A DNA stretch of 64,000 nt from JACCYI01 sp963828075 (GTDB taxonomy: Bacteria; Actinomycetota; Thermoleophilia; Solirubrobacterales; Solirubrobacteraceae), in the NCBI GenBank assembly GCA_963828075.1, contig CAWHDH010000017.1:248001-312000 (forward strand), read 5' to 3'. The notes under the pieces are model-generated. The model ran no database searches and was not told the DNA's origin. It saw nothing but the letters and a program-made list of their open reading frames with translations. This document shows positions 51,083 to 58,590 of this stretch, one piece after another. Numbering within the stretch: position 1 is the stretch's first letter; the number at the start of each line of letters is the position of its first letter. Made by a program: the position numbers and the translations under genes.

Positions 51083-51088
51083 ATCGTA
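51083..51088 (-). promoter_or_regulatory. -10-like box TACGAT for the giant coiled-coil gene
   Basis: On the minus strand TACGAT ends 8 bases before the ATG at 51074, with no ribosome binding site between, suggesting a leaderless message of more than 10 kb. No -35 is apparent. Confidence 0.4.
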
Positions 51089-51169
51089 GTGTCCGCTCCT
51101 ACGCGCGCCGCAGGTCTCCGCCCGCGCGCGGCATGACGTCGCCGAACACCGGCTGAGAGGATCCGCGCC

Positions 51170-51646
51170 ATGCAACGCATCAACATCGCCGCACCCTCGT
51201 TCGAGTACGACGACGTGGCCGAGACGCCGGATGGCTTTCGCCTCGGCATGGTGCGCCCCGGGCCGGGGCTGGGCGCGTCGCACACCGGCGCGAGCGTGTA
51301 CGAGCTCCCTCCCGGTCAGGCGGTCTGCCCCTACCACTACGAGTACGGCGAGGAGGAGTGGCTGCTCGTCCTTCAGGGCCGCCCGACGTTGCGCGATCCG
51401 GACGGCACCCACCAGCTCGAGCCGTGGGATCTCGTCTTCTTCCCGCCCGGCCCCGAGGGCGCCCACGGCGTGCGCAACGAGACCGAGGAGACGGCGCGGG
51501 TGCTCATGTTCTCCGACATCAAGCACCCGGGGGCGAGCGTCTATCCCGACAGCGACAAGATCGGGATCTGGACCGGCAACCGCGAGGACGACACGCTCGT
51601 GCGGCGCTCGTCGCGCGTCAGCTACTGGGACGGCGAGGGCGGCTGA
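51170..51646 (+). CDS. Cupin domain protein
   Basis: 158 residues. A single cupin barrel: GASVYELPPGQAVCPYHYEY with the first metal-ligand His, GEEEWLLVLQGRPTLRD with the Glu, and FFPPGPEGAHGVRNE with the later His. Small soluble metal-dependent or sugar-binding protein of unknown role. The end YPDSDKIGIWTGNREDDTLV is typical of a cupin subfamily common in actinobacteria and proteobacteria. It is divergent from the giant coiled-coil gene and stands alone. Confidence 0.88.
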   Translation: MQRINIAAPSFEYDDVAETPDGFRLGMVRPGPGLGASHTGASVYELPPGQAVCPYHYEYGEEEWLLVLQGRPTLRDPDGTHQLEPWDLVFFPPGPEGAHGVRNETEETARVLMFSDIKHPGASVYPDSDKIGIWTGNREDDTLVRRSSRVSYWDGEGG

Positions 51647-51735
51647 TGACAACTTTCCAACCCGCCGGGAGCTCGCGCGTTCCGACTGACTGGAACGGAT
51701 GCCAGACCGACCCGGCTCAGATCCAGGATCGGACG

Positions 51736-51770
51736 CGCCGGCGGCCGCTATGCCCTGGGGGCCGCCGGCG
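51736..51770. terminator. GC-rich hairpin between cupin gene and receiver gene
   Basis: CGCCGGCGGCC and GGCCGCCGGCG form a perfect 11-base stem with a 13-base loop, 90 bases after the cupin stop and 15 before the next -10 box. No T-run. It may end cupin transcription. Confidence 0.45.
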
Positions 51771-51785
51771 TTGTCGGGCCTTGAA

Positions 51786-51791
51786 TAGGAT
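51786..51791 (+). promoter_or_regulatory. -10-like box TAGGAT for the receiver gene
   Basis: TAGGAT ends 9 bases before the GTG at 51801, suggesting a leaderless message that starts just after the hairpin at 51736-51770. Confidence 0.4.
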
Positions 51792-51800
51792 CCGGGCCAG

Positions 51801-52184
51801 GTGACCGTGGGAGACGCAGAGACGCACAGCGTCTTCATCGCCGAGGACGCAAGCGAGCTGCGCCAGTTGATGCGCCGCTGGCTGGACATGGACGAGGGCC
51901 TGCACGTGGTGGGCGAGGCCGGGACCGGCGACGAAGCGCTCGCCGGCATCGCGCGCACGTCGCCGTCCGTCGTGGTGCTCGACCTGGCGATGCCGCGCTC
52001 GCGCGGGACCGGCATGGTGGCGGCGGTCCGCGAGGTCTGCCCGAAGTGCAGCATCCTGGTCGTGACCGGGACGTCGCTCGAGTGGTCCGAGCCCGCGCTG
52101 GAGGCGGCCGACGGCTACCTGCTCAAGCCGGTCGACATGGCCGAGCTCGTCCGCCAGGTCCGGCGGTTGGCGCCCCCGCGCTGA
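51801..52184 (+). CDS. Stand-alone response regulator receiver
   Basis: 127 residues, receiver domain only. The phosphorylation site is D61 in VVVLDLAMPRSRGTG; the acidic pair E15/D16 (FIAEDAS), T89 (VVTGT) and K109 (LLKPVD) complete the active site. With no output domain it probably works by protein contact. No kinase gene is next to it, so its partner is elsewhere. GTG start, nine bases after TAGGAT. Confidence 0.9.
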   Translation: MTVGDAETHSVFIAEDASELRQLMRRWLDMDEGLHVVGEAGTGDEALAGIARTSPSVVVLDLAMPRSRGTGMVAAVREVCPKCSILVVTGTSLEWSEPALEAADGYLLKPVDMAELVRQVRRLAPPR

Positions 52185-52187
52185 CTA

Positions 52188-52790
52188 CTACCGGCCGCCG
52201 CGCAGCATCGTCGGCAGCTGCGTGATCACGCGGGGGAGGTCGGCGCGCGAGCGGTCGAGCGCGTACTCGAGCGCGTGGGTCGCCTCGGGGCCGTGGATCG
52301 GGTCGCCGTGGCCGACGAGCAGGTGCCGCGGCTGATAGCCGCGCAGCGCACTCGGCGCCAGCAGCCGCAGCATGGCGTGGACGCCGGCCAGGCCCCTGCC
52401 GGTCGTGTAGGAGTTGTTCGTGCCGACGACCTCGGCGACGACGAGCACGCGCTCGGCGGGCCACCAGAGCGCCGACTCCCGCCAGCCGGGCGTGCGCCAG
52501 ACCGGCAGCGCCTCGAACGGCGATCCCGGCACCTCGTCGGGGACCTTGTGATGCGGCACGGCGAAGCGCTCGGCGAGGGGCGCGCAGTCGCGGTCGTGGC
52601 GGTCGAGGAGCTGCACGACGCCGGCGACCTCGCCGAGCGCCTCGGCGCGCTCGATCGCGGCCGGCTCGTCGACCGGGTCGATCAGCCACACGCGCCCGTC
52701 GGCGAGGACCGCGTGCGAGCCCCGCGCCATGAACTCCTCGGCCACCCAGCTGAGCCCGACGGCGTGCTCGTGCAGGACGAAGGTGGGCAT
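52188..52790 (-). CDS. Metallo-beta-lactamase-fold-like protein with altered metal site
   Basis: 200 residues. The arrangement of strands and the central motif LLDRHDRDCAPLAERF followed by VPHHKVP looks like an MBL-fold hydrolase, but the HxHxDH motif appears as DRHDRDC, so one or more metal ligands are lost. A late LLVGHGDPIHG keeps a GHG with His. It may be a non-catalytic or changed-metal member. No signal peptide. It converges with the receiver gene, three bases apart. Confidence 0.65.
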   Translation of the reverse strand: MPTFVLHEHAVGLSWVAEEFMARGSHAVLADGRVWLIDPVDEPAAIERAEALGEVAGVVQLLDRHDRDCAPLAERFAVPHHKVPDEVPGSPFEALPVWRTPGWRESALWWPAERVLVVAEVVGTNNSYTTGRGLAGVHAMLRLLAPSALRGYQPRHLLVGHGDPIHGPEATHALEYALDRSRADLPRVITQLPTMLRGGR

Positions 52791-52799
52791 GCGGCGCGG

Positions 52800-52805
52800 A
52801 CCCTA
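52800..52805 (-). promoter_or_regulatory. -10-like box TAGGGT for the MBL-like gene
   Basis: On the minus strand TAGGGT ends nine bases before the ATG at 52790, with no ribosome binding site between, suggesting a leaderless message. Confidence 0.35.
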
Positions 52806-52853
52806 TAGCGTCCCTCGCCCTCCCCGATCAGCCGAGTCCGCAAGGAGCCTTCC

Positions 52854-53507
52854 ATGCCGCAGCCCCTCCGCCTCTGGACGTTCCGGACCTCGCCGTTCGC
52901 CGGGAAGGCGCGGATCGCGTTCGTCGAGAAGGGGGTCGACGTCGAGCTCGTGGAGATCCACCCCGCCCGCCGGCCCGAGCGGCTGCGCGAGCTCAACCCG
53001 ACCAACCGAGTGCCCGCGCTCGAGGTCGGCGACGTGGCGCTCCGCGAGTCCTCGGTGATCTGCGAGTGGCTCGAGGACACCCATCCCGACCCGCCGCTGT
53101 GGCCGGCCGACCCGACGCTGCGGGCGTGGGCCCGTGGATGGGCGCGCTACATCGACGACACGATCACCATCGACTTCTTCAACGGGATGCGCAAGCTCGC
53201 GTTCGGGCGCGCGGACGACGACCCGGAGGACGTCGTCGAGCGCTCGCTCGGCCGTCTGGCCCGCCGCTGGCTCGTCCTCGAGGGCGCGCTCGGCCGCCAT
53301 CCGGACGGCCCGTGGCTGACCGGGGCCGAGTTCTCCCTCGCCGACGTGGCGGCGATGCCGGTCGCGGTCCGCCTGCCGGAGTGGAACGCGCCGCTGCAGC
53401 CCGACGCCGGCGAGTACCCGCGGGTCGCCGCCTGGCTCGACGCCCTGCGCGCGCGACCGAGCGCCGCCGCGGTCGACGCCCGCGGCGAGCGCGCCGAAGC
53501 TGCGTAG
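52854..53507 (+). CDS. Glutathione S-transferase family protein
   Basis: 217 residues. N-terminal thioredoxin-like half with the catalytic-type Ser in FRTSPFAGKARIAF (S13), the cis-Pro in NRVPALEVGD, and ESSVICEWLED; C-terminal all-helical half with GAEFSLADVAAMPVAVRLPE. Cytosolic detoxification or thiol-transfer enzyme; actinobacteria often lack glutathione, so the thiol partner is uncertain. AAGGAG lies 8 bases before the ATG. The stop touches the direct repeats in the dicarboxylate-transporter promoter. Confidence 0.9.
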   Translation: MPQPLRLWTFRTSPFAGKARIAFVEKGVDVELVEIHPARRPERLRELNPTNRVPALEVGDVALRESSVICEWLEDTHPDPPLWPADPTLRAWARGWARYIDDTITIDFFNGMRKLAFGRADDDPEDVVERSLGRLARRWLVLEGALGRHPDGPWLTGAEFSLADVAAMPVAVRLPEWNAPLQPDAGEYPRVAAWLDALRARPSAAAVDARGERAEAA

Positions 53508-53543
53508 CGACCGAAACGACCACAACGACCGTTGCGACCGTAA
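53508..53543 (+). promoter_or_regulatory. Four 9-bp direct repeats upstream of the dicarboxylate operon
   Basis: CGACCGAAA, CGACCACAA, CGACCGTTG and CGACCGTAA follow without gaps, each sharing CGACC. They end two bases before the weak -35 of the promoter. Direct repeats in this position are typical of an activating response regulator, and one is encoded by the third gene of this operon. Confidence 0.6.
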
Positions 53544-53545
53544 GC

Positions 53546-53574
53546 GCGACAAGGCGCCGGCGCGGACGTAGCGT
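53546..53574 (+). promoter_or_regulatory. Promoter of the dicarboxylate operon
   Basis: GCGACA (weak -35, 53546-53551), a 17-base spacer and TAGCGT (53569-53574). A poor -35 next to the repeats fits activator-dependent transcription. Confidence 0.45.
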
Positions 53575-53584
53575 CGCCGCCGGA

Positions 53585-53602
53585 TCGTGCGAGACCGCAC
53601 GA
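53585..53602. promoter_or_regulatory. Inverted repeat in the leader of the dicarboxylate operon
   Basis: TCGTGCG-AGAC-CGCACGA, perfect 7-base arms, begins about 10 bases after the -10 box and 31 bases before the ATG. It may be an operator or an RNA hairpin near the 5' end. Confidence 0.4.
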
Positions 53603-53632
53603 CGTTGATCTCACCGAGGAGGGGTCGTACGT

Positions 53633-55033
53633 ATGAGCGAGCGTCCGCGCCGTGGGCGTGCTGGAGTCCTGCGGCAGCTGTGGTTCTGGGTGGTCGTGGC
53701 GATCGTGGCGGGCGCCACGTTCGGGTTCGTGGCACCCGACGCGGGCAAGGAGGCCAAGTGGCTGGCGGACGCGTTCCTCCAGCTCGTCAAGACGATCACC
53801 GCGCCGGTGATCTTCCTCACCGTCGTCATCGGCATCGCGTCGCTCGGGAACATGGCCCGCGCCGGCGGGCTCGCGTTCCGCGCGCTCGGGTACTTCTTCT
53901 GCGCGACGCTCGTCGCGCTCGGCCTCGGGCTCCTGGCGGCGAACCTGTTCAAGCCGGGCGCCGGGTTCTCCGGTGGACCGACCGCCGACGCGGCGGCGGC
54001 GGCGAAGGAGAAGATCGCCGAGGCGGGCGACGCCGGCCACGGCATCGTCGGCTTCATCACCGACTCGCTGATCCCGACCAGCTTCGCCGCGCCGTTCGTC
54101 GAGAACGAGGTCCTCAAGGTCCTCGTGCTGGCGATCCTCACCGCGGCGGCGATCAGCGCGCTCGCGGCGCCGGTCCGCGAGCGTGTGGTCGAGGGCTTCG
54201 AGACCGCGTCGAAGATCGTCTTCGGCGTCATCCGCCTCGTGATGTGGACGGCGCCGCTGGGCGCCTTCGGCGGCATGGCGTTCACCGTCGCCCAGTTCGG
54301 CGGCGGCGCGCTCGAGAACCTCGCCAAGCTGATGCTCACGTTCTGGGGGACCGCGGCGTTCTTCGTCTTCGTCGTCCTCGGGCTCGTGGCTCGGCTCAAC
54401 GGCTTCTCGATCCTGCGCTTCATCCGGCTGCTCAAGGACGAGCTGCTGATCATCGTCGGCACGTCGTCGTCCGAGACGGTGCTGCCGCGCCTGCTCGTCA
54501 AGCTCGAGCGGGCCGGGGCGTCGCGCCAGAGCGTCGGCGTCGTGTTGCCGACGGGGTACTCGTTCAACCTCGACGGCACCTGCATCTACCTGACGCTGGG
54601 GGCGCTGTTCATCCTCCAGGCGACGGGGCAGGACATGGCGATCGGCGAGCAACTGGCGCTCGCCGCGCTGATGGTGCTGACCTCCAAGGGCGCCGCGGGG
54701 ATCACCGGGGCGGGGCTCGTGACGCTGACCGCCTCGCTGCAGGCGTTCGGCGGCACGTTCTTCTCGGCGGAGTCGATCGCGGTCGGCATCGCGCTGGTGG
54801 TCGGCATCGACCGCGTCATGTCCGAGGGCCGCGCGCTGACCAACTGCATCGGCAACGGCGTGGCGACGATGGTGATCGCCAAGTGGCACGGCGAGCTCGA
54901 CGAGGAGCGCTTCCAGGCGGTCCTCGCGGACCCGTCGCTCGCCGACCCCGACGTCATCGAGGAGGCGGAGCCGGCCGTACCGGCGGCGCTGCATCCGCCC
55001 ATCCCGGCGACCCCGCTCCCGGCCTACACATGA
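53633..55033 (+). CDS. dctA: C4-dicarboxylate:cation symporter (DctA family)
   Basis: 466 residues, multi-span membrane protein of the dicarboxylate/amino acid:cation symporter family. It has TAPVIFLTVVIGIASLG, the serine-rich re-entrant loop GTSSSETVLPRL, the substrate segment LPTGYSFNLDGTCIYLTLGA, and SKGAAGITGAGLVTLTASLQ. DctA takes up succinate, fumarate and malate with protons; close relatives take glutamate or citrate. The next two genes encode a DcuS-like sensor and a CitB-type regulator, which favours C4-dicarboxylate or citrate. GAGGAGG lies 13 bases before the ATG. Confidence 0.94.
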   Translation: MSERPRRGRAGVLRQLWFWVVVAIVAGATFGFVAPDAGKEAKWLADAFLQLVKTITAPVIFLTVVIGIASLGNMARAGGLAFRALGYFFCATLVALGLGLLAANLFKPGAGFSGGPTADAAAAAKEKIAEAGDAGHGIVGFITDSLIPTSFAAPFVENEVLKVLVLAILTAAAISALAAPVRERVVEGFETASKIVFGVIRLVMWTAPLGAFGGMAFTVAQFGGGALENLAKLMLTFWGTAAFFVFVVLGLVARLNGFSILRFIRLLKDELLIIVGTSSSETVLPRLLVKLERAGASRQSVGVVLPTGYSFNLDGTCIYLTLGALFILQATGQDMAIGEQLALAALMVLTSKGAAGITGAGLVTLTASLQAFGGTFFSAESIAVGIALVVGIDRVMSEGRALTNCIGNGVATMVIAKWHGELDEERFQAVLADPSLADPDVIEEAEPAVPAALHPPIPATPLPAYT

Positions 55034-56679
55034 CTCCAAAGGACTCCGCCCCGCTCGCGGTGGCGGGCGGGCGGGGTCCGTGGGAGCATCCGCTCGTGCG
55101 TCGGTTGAGCCTCGCGCGCCAGCTGCTGCTCCTGCAGCTCGTCGTGATCGCGCTGACGGTCGCCGCCGTGGGCGCGTTCGCCGTCCGCTCGGCGCAGGAG
55201 AGCACGCGCAAGGACGAGCGGAGGCGGGTGCTCTCGGTCGCGCGGATCCTCGCGGCTTCGGGCGAGGTCCGCGGGGCGCTGGCCACGCCCGACCCGTCGC
55301 GCGTCCTGCAGCCGCTGGCCTCCGAGATCCGGCGGCAGGGCGGGCTGGGGTTCGTCGTCTTCATGTCGACCGAGGGCAAGCGGTTCTCGCATCCGGATCC
55401 GGAGCGGATCGGGGGGCGCTTCGTCGGGACGATCGGCCCCGCGGTCCGCGGCGGCGAGGTCGTCGAGGAGACGACGGGGACGCTCGGCCCCTCCGTCCGC
55501 GCGGTCGTGCCGATCCGCGACGGCGGGCGCATCCGCGGGCTGGTGTCGGTCGGCGTCCTGCAGGAGGCGATCGCCGAGCAGCTGCGCGACCAGCTCCCCG
55601 GGCTGCTGCTGTCGCTCGTCCTGGCGCTGGGCCTCGGCGCCGGCCTCTCGCTCCTGCTCGCCCGGCGCGTCCGCCGCCAGACGCGTGGCATGGATCCCGA
55701 CGAGCTGGCGGCGCTCTACGAGCATCACGACGCGGTCCTGCACTCGATCCGCGAGGGCGTCGTCGTCGTGGCGCCCGACGGCCGGCTGCTGCTGGCCAAC
55801 GAGGAGGCGGAGCGGCTGCTCGGCCTCCCGGACGGGGCGGTCGGCCGCCCGGTCGGAGAGCTGGTGGCCGCCGAGTCGCTCGCCGCCACGCTCGCCGGCG
55901 CGGTGCCGGAGGCCGCGGGGCTGCACGTCGTCGGCGGGCGGGTGCTCCTGAGCGCGGCGCGGCCGGCGGAGGTCGACGGCCGCCGGGTGGGGACGGTGAC
56001 CACCTTGCGTGACCGCACGGAGCTCGAGAGCCTGGTCCGCGAGCTCGCCACCGTCCGCGGGCTCGCCGACGCGCTGCGGGCCCAGGCGCACGAGTCGGCC
56101 AACGAGCTGCACACCGTCGTGGGCCTGGTCCAGCTCGGGCGCTACGACGATGCGATCGCCTTCGCGACCCGCCGGATCAGCGTGACCCAGGACGAGGTCG
56201 ACCTCGTCGGCGAGCGGATCGCCGATCCCGCGCTCACGGCCCTGCTGATCGCCAAGGCGGCGGCGTGCCGGGAGCGCGGCGTCCAGCTCGTGCTGAACCC
56301 TGAGAGCGCGCTGCCCGCGGGCCTCGTCCCTGAGGAGGATCTCGTGACCATCGTCGGCAACCTCGTCGACAACGCGCTCGAGGCGCTCGCCGGCGGCCGC
56401 GGCGGGCGTATCGACGTCCGGGCGACCGTCGAGGACGGCGAGGTGGTGCTCTGCGTCCGCGACGACGGCCCGGGGATCCCGCCCGAGGCGGTGGACCGCG
56501 TGTTCGAGGCGGGCTGGTCGACGAAGGCGAGCTCGGCGACGGTGCAGCGCGGCCTCGGGCTCGCGCTCGTCGCCACGGCGACCGCGCGGCTGGGCGGCAC
56601 GGCGGTGGCCCACAACGATACCGGCGCGGTGCTCACCGTCCGCCTGCCGCTCGGAGAACGCGAGCCGGTGGCGTCGTGA
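55030..56679 (+). CDS. Sensor histidine kinase, DcuS/CitA family
   Basis: 549 residues. Helix 1 about 29-53, periplasmic-type sensor about 54-189, helix 2 about 190-212, PAS about 225-330, then phosphoacceptor region with H354 in RAQAHESANELHT and an ATPase domain with N444/N448 in GNLVDNALEAL and DDGPGIP. The sensor has GKRFSHPDPERIGGRF, the pattern that binds C4-dicarboxylate or citrate in DcuS/CitA. It senses the acid outside and phosphorylates the regulator next door. ATG overlaps the transporter stop by four bases. Confidence 0.95.
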   Translation: MTPKDSAPLAVAGGRGPWEHPLVRRLSLARQLLLLQLVVIALTVAAVGAFAVRSAQESTRKDERRRVLSVARILAASGEVRGALATPDPSRVLQPLASEIRRQGGLGFVVFMSTEGKRFSHPDPERIGGRFVGTIGPAVRGGEVVEETTGTLGPSVRAVVPIRDGGRIRGLVSVGVLQEAIAEQLRDQLPGLLLSLVLALGLGAGLSLLLARRVRRQTRGMDPDELAALYEHHDAVLHSIREGVVVVAPDGRLLLANEEAERLLGLPDGAVGRPVGELVAAESLAATLAGAVPEAAGLHVVGGRVLLSAARPAEVDGRRVGTVTTLRDRTELESLVRELATVRGLADALRAQAHESANELHTVVGLVQLGRYDDAIAFATRRISVTQDEVDLVGERIADPALTALLIAKAAACRERGVQLVLNPESALPAGLVPEEDLVTIVGNLVDNALEALAGGRGGRIDVRATVEDGEVVLCVRDDGPGIPPEAVDRVFEAGWSTKASSATVQRGLGLALVATATARLGGTAVAHNDTGAVLTVRLPLGEREPVAS

Positions 56680-57353
56680 TCAGGACGCTCGTGGTCGAGG
56701 ACGACGCTCTCGTCGCGGAGGTGCACGTCTCCTACGTCGAGCGGGTGCCGGGCTTCTGCGTCGCCGGGGTCGCGCACCGGGCCACCGAGGCGCTCGAACT
56801 GCTCGCCGAACGGCCCGTCGACCTCGTGCTGCTCGACTTCCACCTGCCCGACGCCCAGGGTCTCGAGCTCCTGCGGGTGCTCCGCGCCCGAGCGCAGCCG
56901 GTCGACGTCATCGCCGTCACCGCCGCGCGCGATCCCGAGAGCATCCGCCGGGCGATCGCCAACGGCGTCGTCCAGTACCTCGTCAAGCCGTTCGCGTTCC
57001 CGGCCTTCGCGGACAAGCTGGGGCGGTACGCCGAGTATCGCGCGAAGGTCGAGAGCGCCCGCGAGGCCGACCAGGCCGGAGTCGACGAGTTGCTCGGAAC
57101 CCTGCGCGGGTCGCCCGCCAGGACGCTGCCCAAGGGCCTGAACGCGACGACGCTTGGCCACGTCCGCACCGCCCTGAAGGAGGCCGGCGGACCGGTGACG
57201 GCGTCCGACGTCGGCGCCCGGTGCGGCCTGTCGCGGGTCACGGCCCGCCGTTACCTCGAGCACCTCGCGGTCGACGGGCGCGTGACGCTGACGATGCGCT
57301 ACGGCGGCACGGGCCGGCCGGAGCACCTGTACGCCTGGCCGGACGCCCGTTAA
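56676..57353 (+). CDS. Response regulator, CitB/DcuR family
   Basis: 225 residues. Receiver about 1-120 with D54 in VLLDFHLPD and K104 in YLVKPFAF; a helical linker, then a C-terminal HTH about 150-210 (TTLGHVRTALKEAGGPVTAS, VGARCGLSRVTARRYLEHL). CitB-type regulators activate dicarboxylate or citrate uptake genes. The GTG start overlaps the kinase stop. Its probable target is the repeats at 53508-53543 at the head of the same operon. Confidence 0.94.
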   Translation: MIRTLVVEDDALVAEVHVSYVERVPGFCVAGVAHRATEALELLAERPVDLVLLDFHLPDAQGLELLRVLRARAQPVDVIAVTAARDPESIRRAIANGVVQYLVKPFAFPAFADKLGRYAEYRAKVESAREADQAGVDELLGTLRGSPARTLPKGLNATTLGHVRTALKEAGGPVTASDVGARCGLSRVTARRYLEHLAVDGRVTLTMRYGGTGRPEHLYAWPDAR

Positions 57354-57356
57354 CGA

Positions 57357-57384
57357 CATCCGGCCCGCCGAGGCGGGCCGGATG
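57357..57384. terminator. Strong hairpin between convergent genes
   Basis: CATCCGGCCCGCC and GGCGGGCCGGATG form a 12-13 base stem with a very small loop, just after the response regulator stop and 20 bases before the end of the next, opposing gene. It can serve both directions. No T-run. Confidence 0.65.
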
Positions 57385-57404
57385 CGAAGACGACGGGAGT
57401 GTGG

Positions 57405-57842
57405 TCAGGCGGGGGCGGGGGCGGTGGCGCGCGGCGCGGCGGTCGCGACGGCTGTGCGGTGCTCGTGCTTGGCGCGGCGGCGGCCGCCGAGGGCGCCGAA
57501 GACCGCGCCGAACGCGGTCGTGATGGCGACGTGCACGATGGCCGGCTCGGGGATGTGGGCCTTGGGCGCGGCGTCGAAGAACAGGCCGTGCGAGATGAGG
57601 ATCCACATGCCGAACAGCGAGCCGCCGACGATGCCGCGGAGAAATCCGGCGCGGGCGCCGTCGTGCTCGAGCCCGGCGAGGTAGCCGCCGGCGATGCCGA
57701 GCAGGGCGAAGACGAGGTAGACGGGCTGAGAAACGCCGAGCATGACGCCGGCGACGACGCCGAACAGCGCCGGGACGATGAGGGCGAGGATGGCCTGCAG
57801 GAGGGCGGGGCGATCGGTCAGGAGCGGCGGCATGTGGTTCAT
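57405..57842 (-). CDS. Hypothetical four-helix membrane protein
   Basis: 145 residues. About four hydrophobic helices: ALLQAILALIVPALFGVVAG, PVYLVFALLGIAGGYLAG, FLRGIVGGSLFGMWILISHG, VHVAITTAFGAVFGALGG, ending in a basic tail. Unrecognised. It is divergent from a TetR gene with inverted repeats between, so it is probably the gene controlled by that regulator. On the minus strand AAAGGA lies about six bases before the ATG at 57842, which decides the start over longer options. Confidence 0.75.
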   Translation of the reverse strand: MNHMPPLLTDRPALLQAILALIVPALFGVVAGVMLGVSQPVYLVFALLGIAGGYLAGLEHDGARAGFLRGIVGGSLFGMWILISHGLFFDAAPKAHIPEPAIVHVAITTAFGAVFGALGGRRRAKHEHRTAVATAAPRATAPAPA

Positions 57843-57892
57843 GGATGTCCTTTGGTTTCTCGTGTTCGGGTGACTCGCTGGGACCACTATAG

Positions 57893-57949
57893 GCACACAT
57901 GGAACAGATATCAAGAATGTTCCTGTCGGTACGTATTAGGTCTGTGTGC
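57893..57949. promoter_or_regulatory. Two inverted repeats, candidate TetR operators
   Basis: GGAACA (57901-57906) pairs with TGTTCC (57918-57923), 11 bases apart. A wider pair GCACACA (57893-57899) and TGTGTGC (57943-57949) surrounds it but is not centred on it. Both lie in the 125-base region between the divergent membrane protein and TetR genes. Confidence 0.4.
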
Positions 57950-57952
57950 TGC

Positions 57953-57958
57953 TACGGT
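57953..57958 (+). promoter_or_regulatory. -10-like box TACGGT for the TetR gene
   Basis: TACGGT ends 9 bases before the ATG at 57968, suggesting a leaderless message. Confidence 0.35.
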
Positions 57959-57967
57959 TGGGGCCGC

Positions 57968-58564
57968 ATGCCGACCCAGCCCACCGCACCCGCTGTCGAG
58001 CCGCTGTTCCGCCGTCCTGGCCGCGCCGACGCCGTCGCCCTGGCCCGATCGCAGTTCCTCGCGGGTGAGCGGGTGGACATGCAGATGCTGGCCGCGCGGC
58101 TGAGCGTCGGGCGCACCACGCTGTATCGGTGGGTCGGCGATCGCGAGCAGTTGCTCGGCGAGATGCTCTCCGGCATCGCCAACGGCCTGCTCGCCGACAC
58201 GGCCGCCCGCGCTTCGGGAACCGGATTGGACCGCTTCCTGGAAAGCATCCGCGCCTATCTGGAGCTGTGCATCGGCGCGCATCCGTTCCAGACGTTCCTC
58301 GCCCGCGAGCCCGAAGTCGCGCTGCGCCTGATCATGTCGCGTCGCAGCCCGCTGTTCCAGCACACCGCGGAAGGCGTCGCCGCCCTCCTGGACCAGGCCG
58401 TCGCCGACCTCGACCCCGACGCCCGCGATCACCTCGCCGAACTCGTCGTGCAGGTCGGCTCCGCGCTCGTCTCCGCCGCCTACGCCATCGGCGACGAGGC
58501 CGACGTCGACCGCGCGATCGAAGTCATCAGAACGCTGATCGAAGCCCGCATCGAGCGCCGCTGA
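57968..58564 (+). CDS. TetR-like transcriptional regulator (QsdR type)
   Basis: 198 residues. The HTH reads VDMQMLAARLSVGRTTLYRW followed by VGDREQLLGEML. It begins straight with the motif after a short tail, and the C-terminal helical ligand domain resembles the QsdR group. It probably represses the divergent membrane protein gene and itself. The open frame continues upstream to 57899, but this part is promoter-like; I chose the ATG at 57968 with TACGGT 9 bases upstream. Confidence 0.88.
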   Translation: MPTQPTAPAVEPLFRRPGRADAVALARSQFLAGERVDMQMLAARLSVGRTTLYRWVGDREQLLGEMLSGIANGLLADTAARASGTGLDRFLESIRAYLELCIGAHPFQTFLAREPEVALRLIMSRRSPLFQHTAEGVAALLDQAVADLDPDARDHLAELVVQVGSALVSAAYAIGDEADVDRAIEVIRTLIEARIERR

Positions 58565-58590
58565 CCGGGACCGACTGGCAGGCTGGGGGG

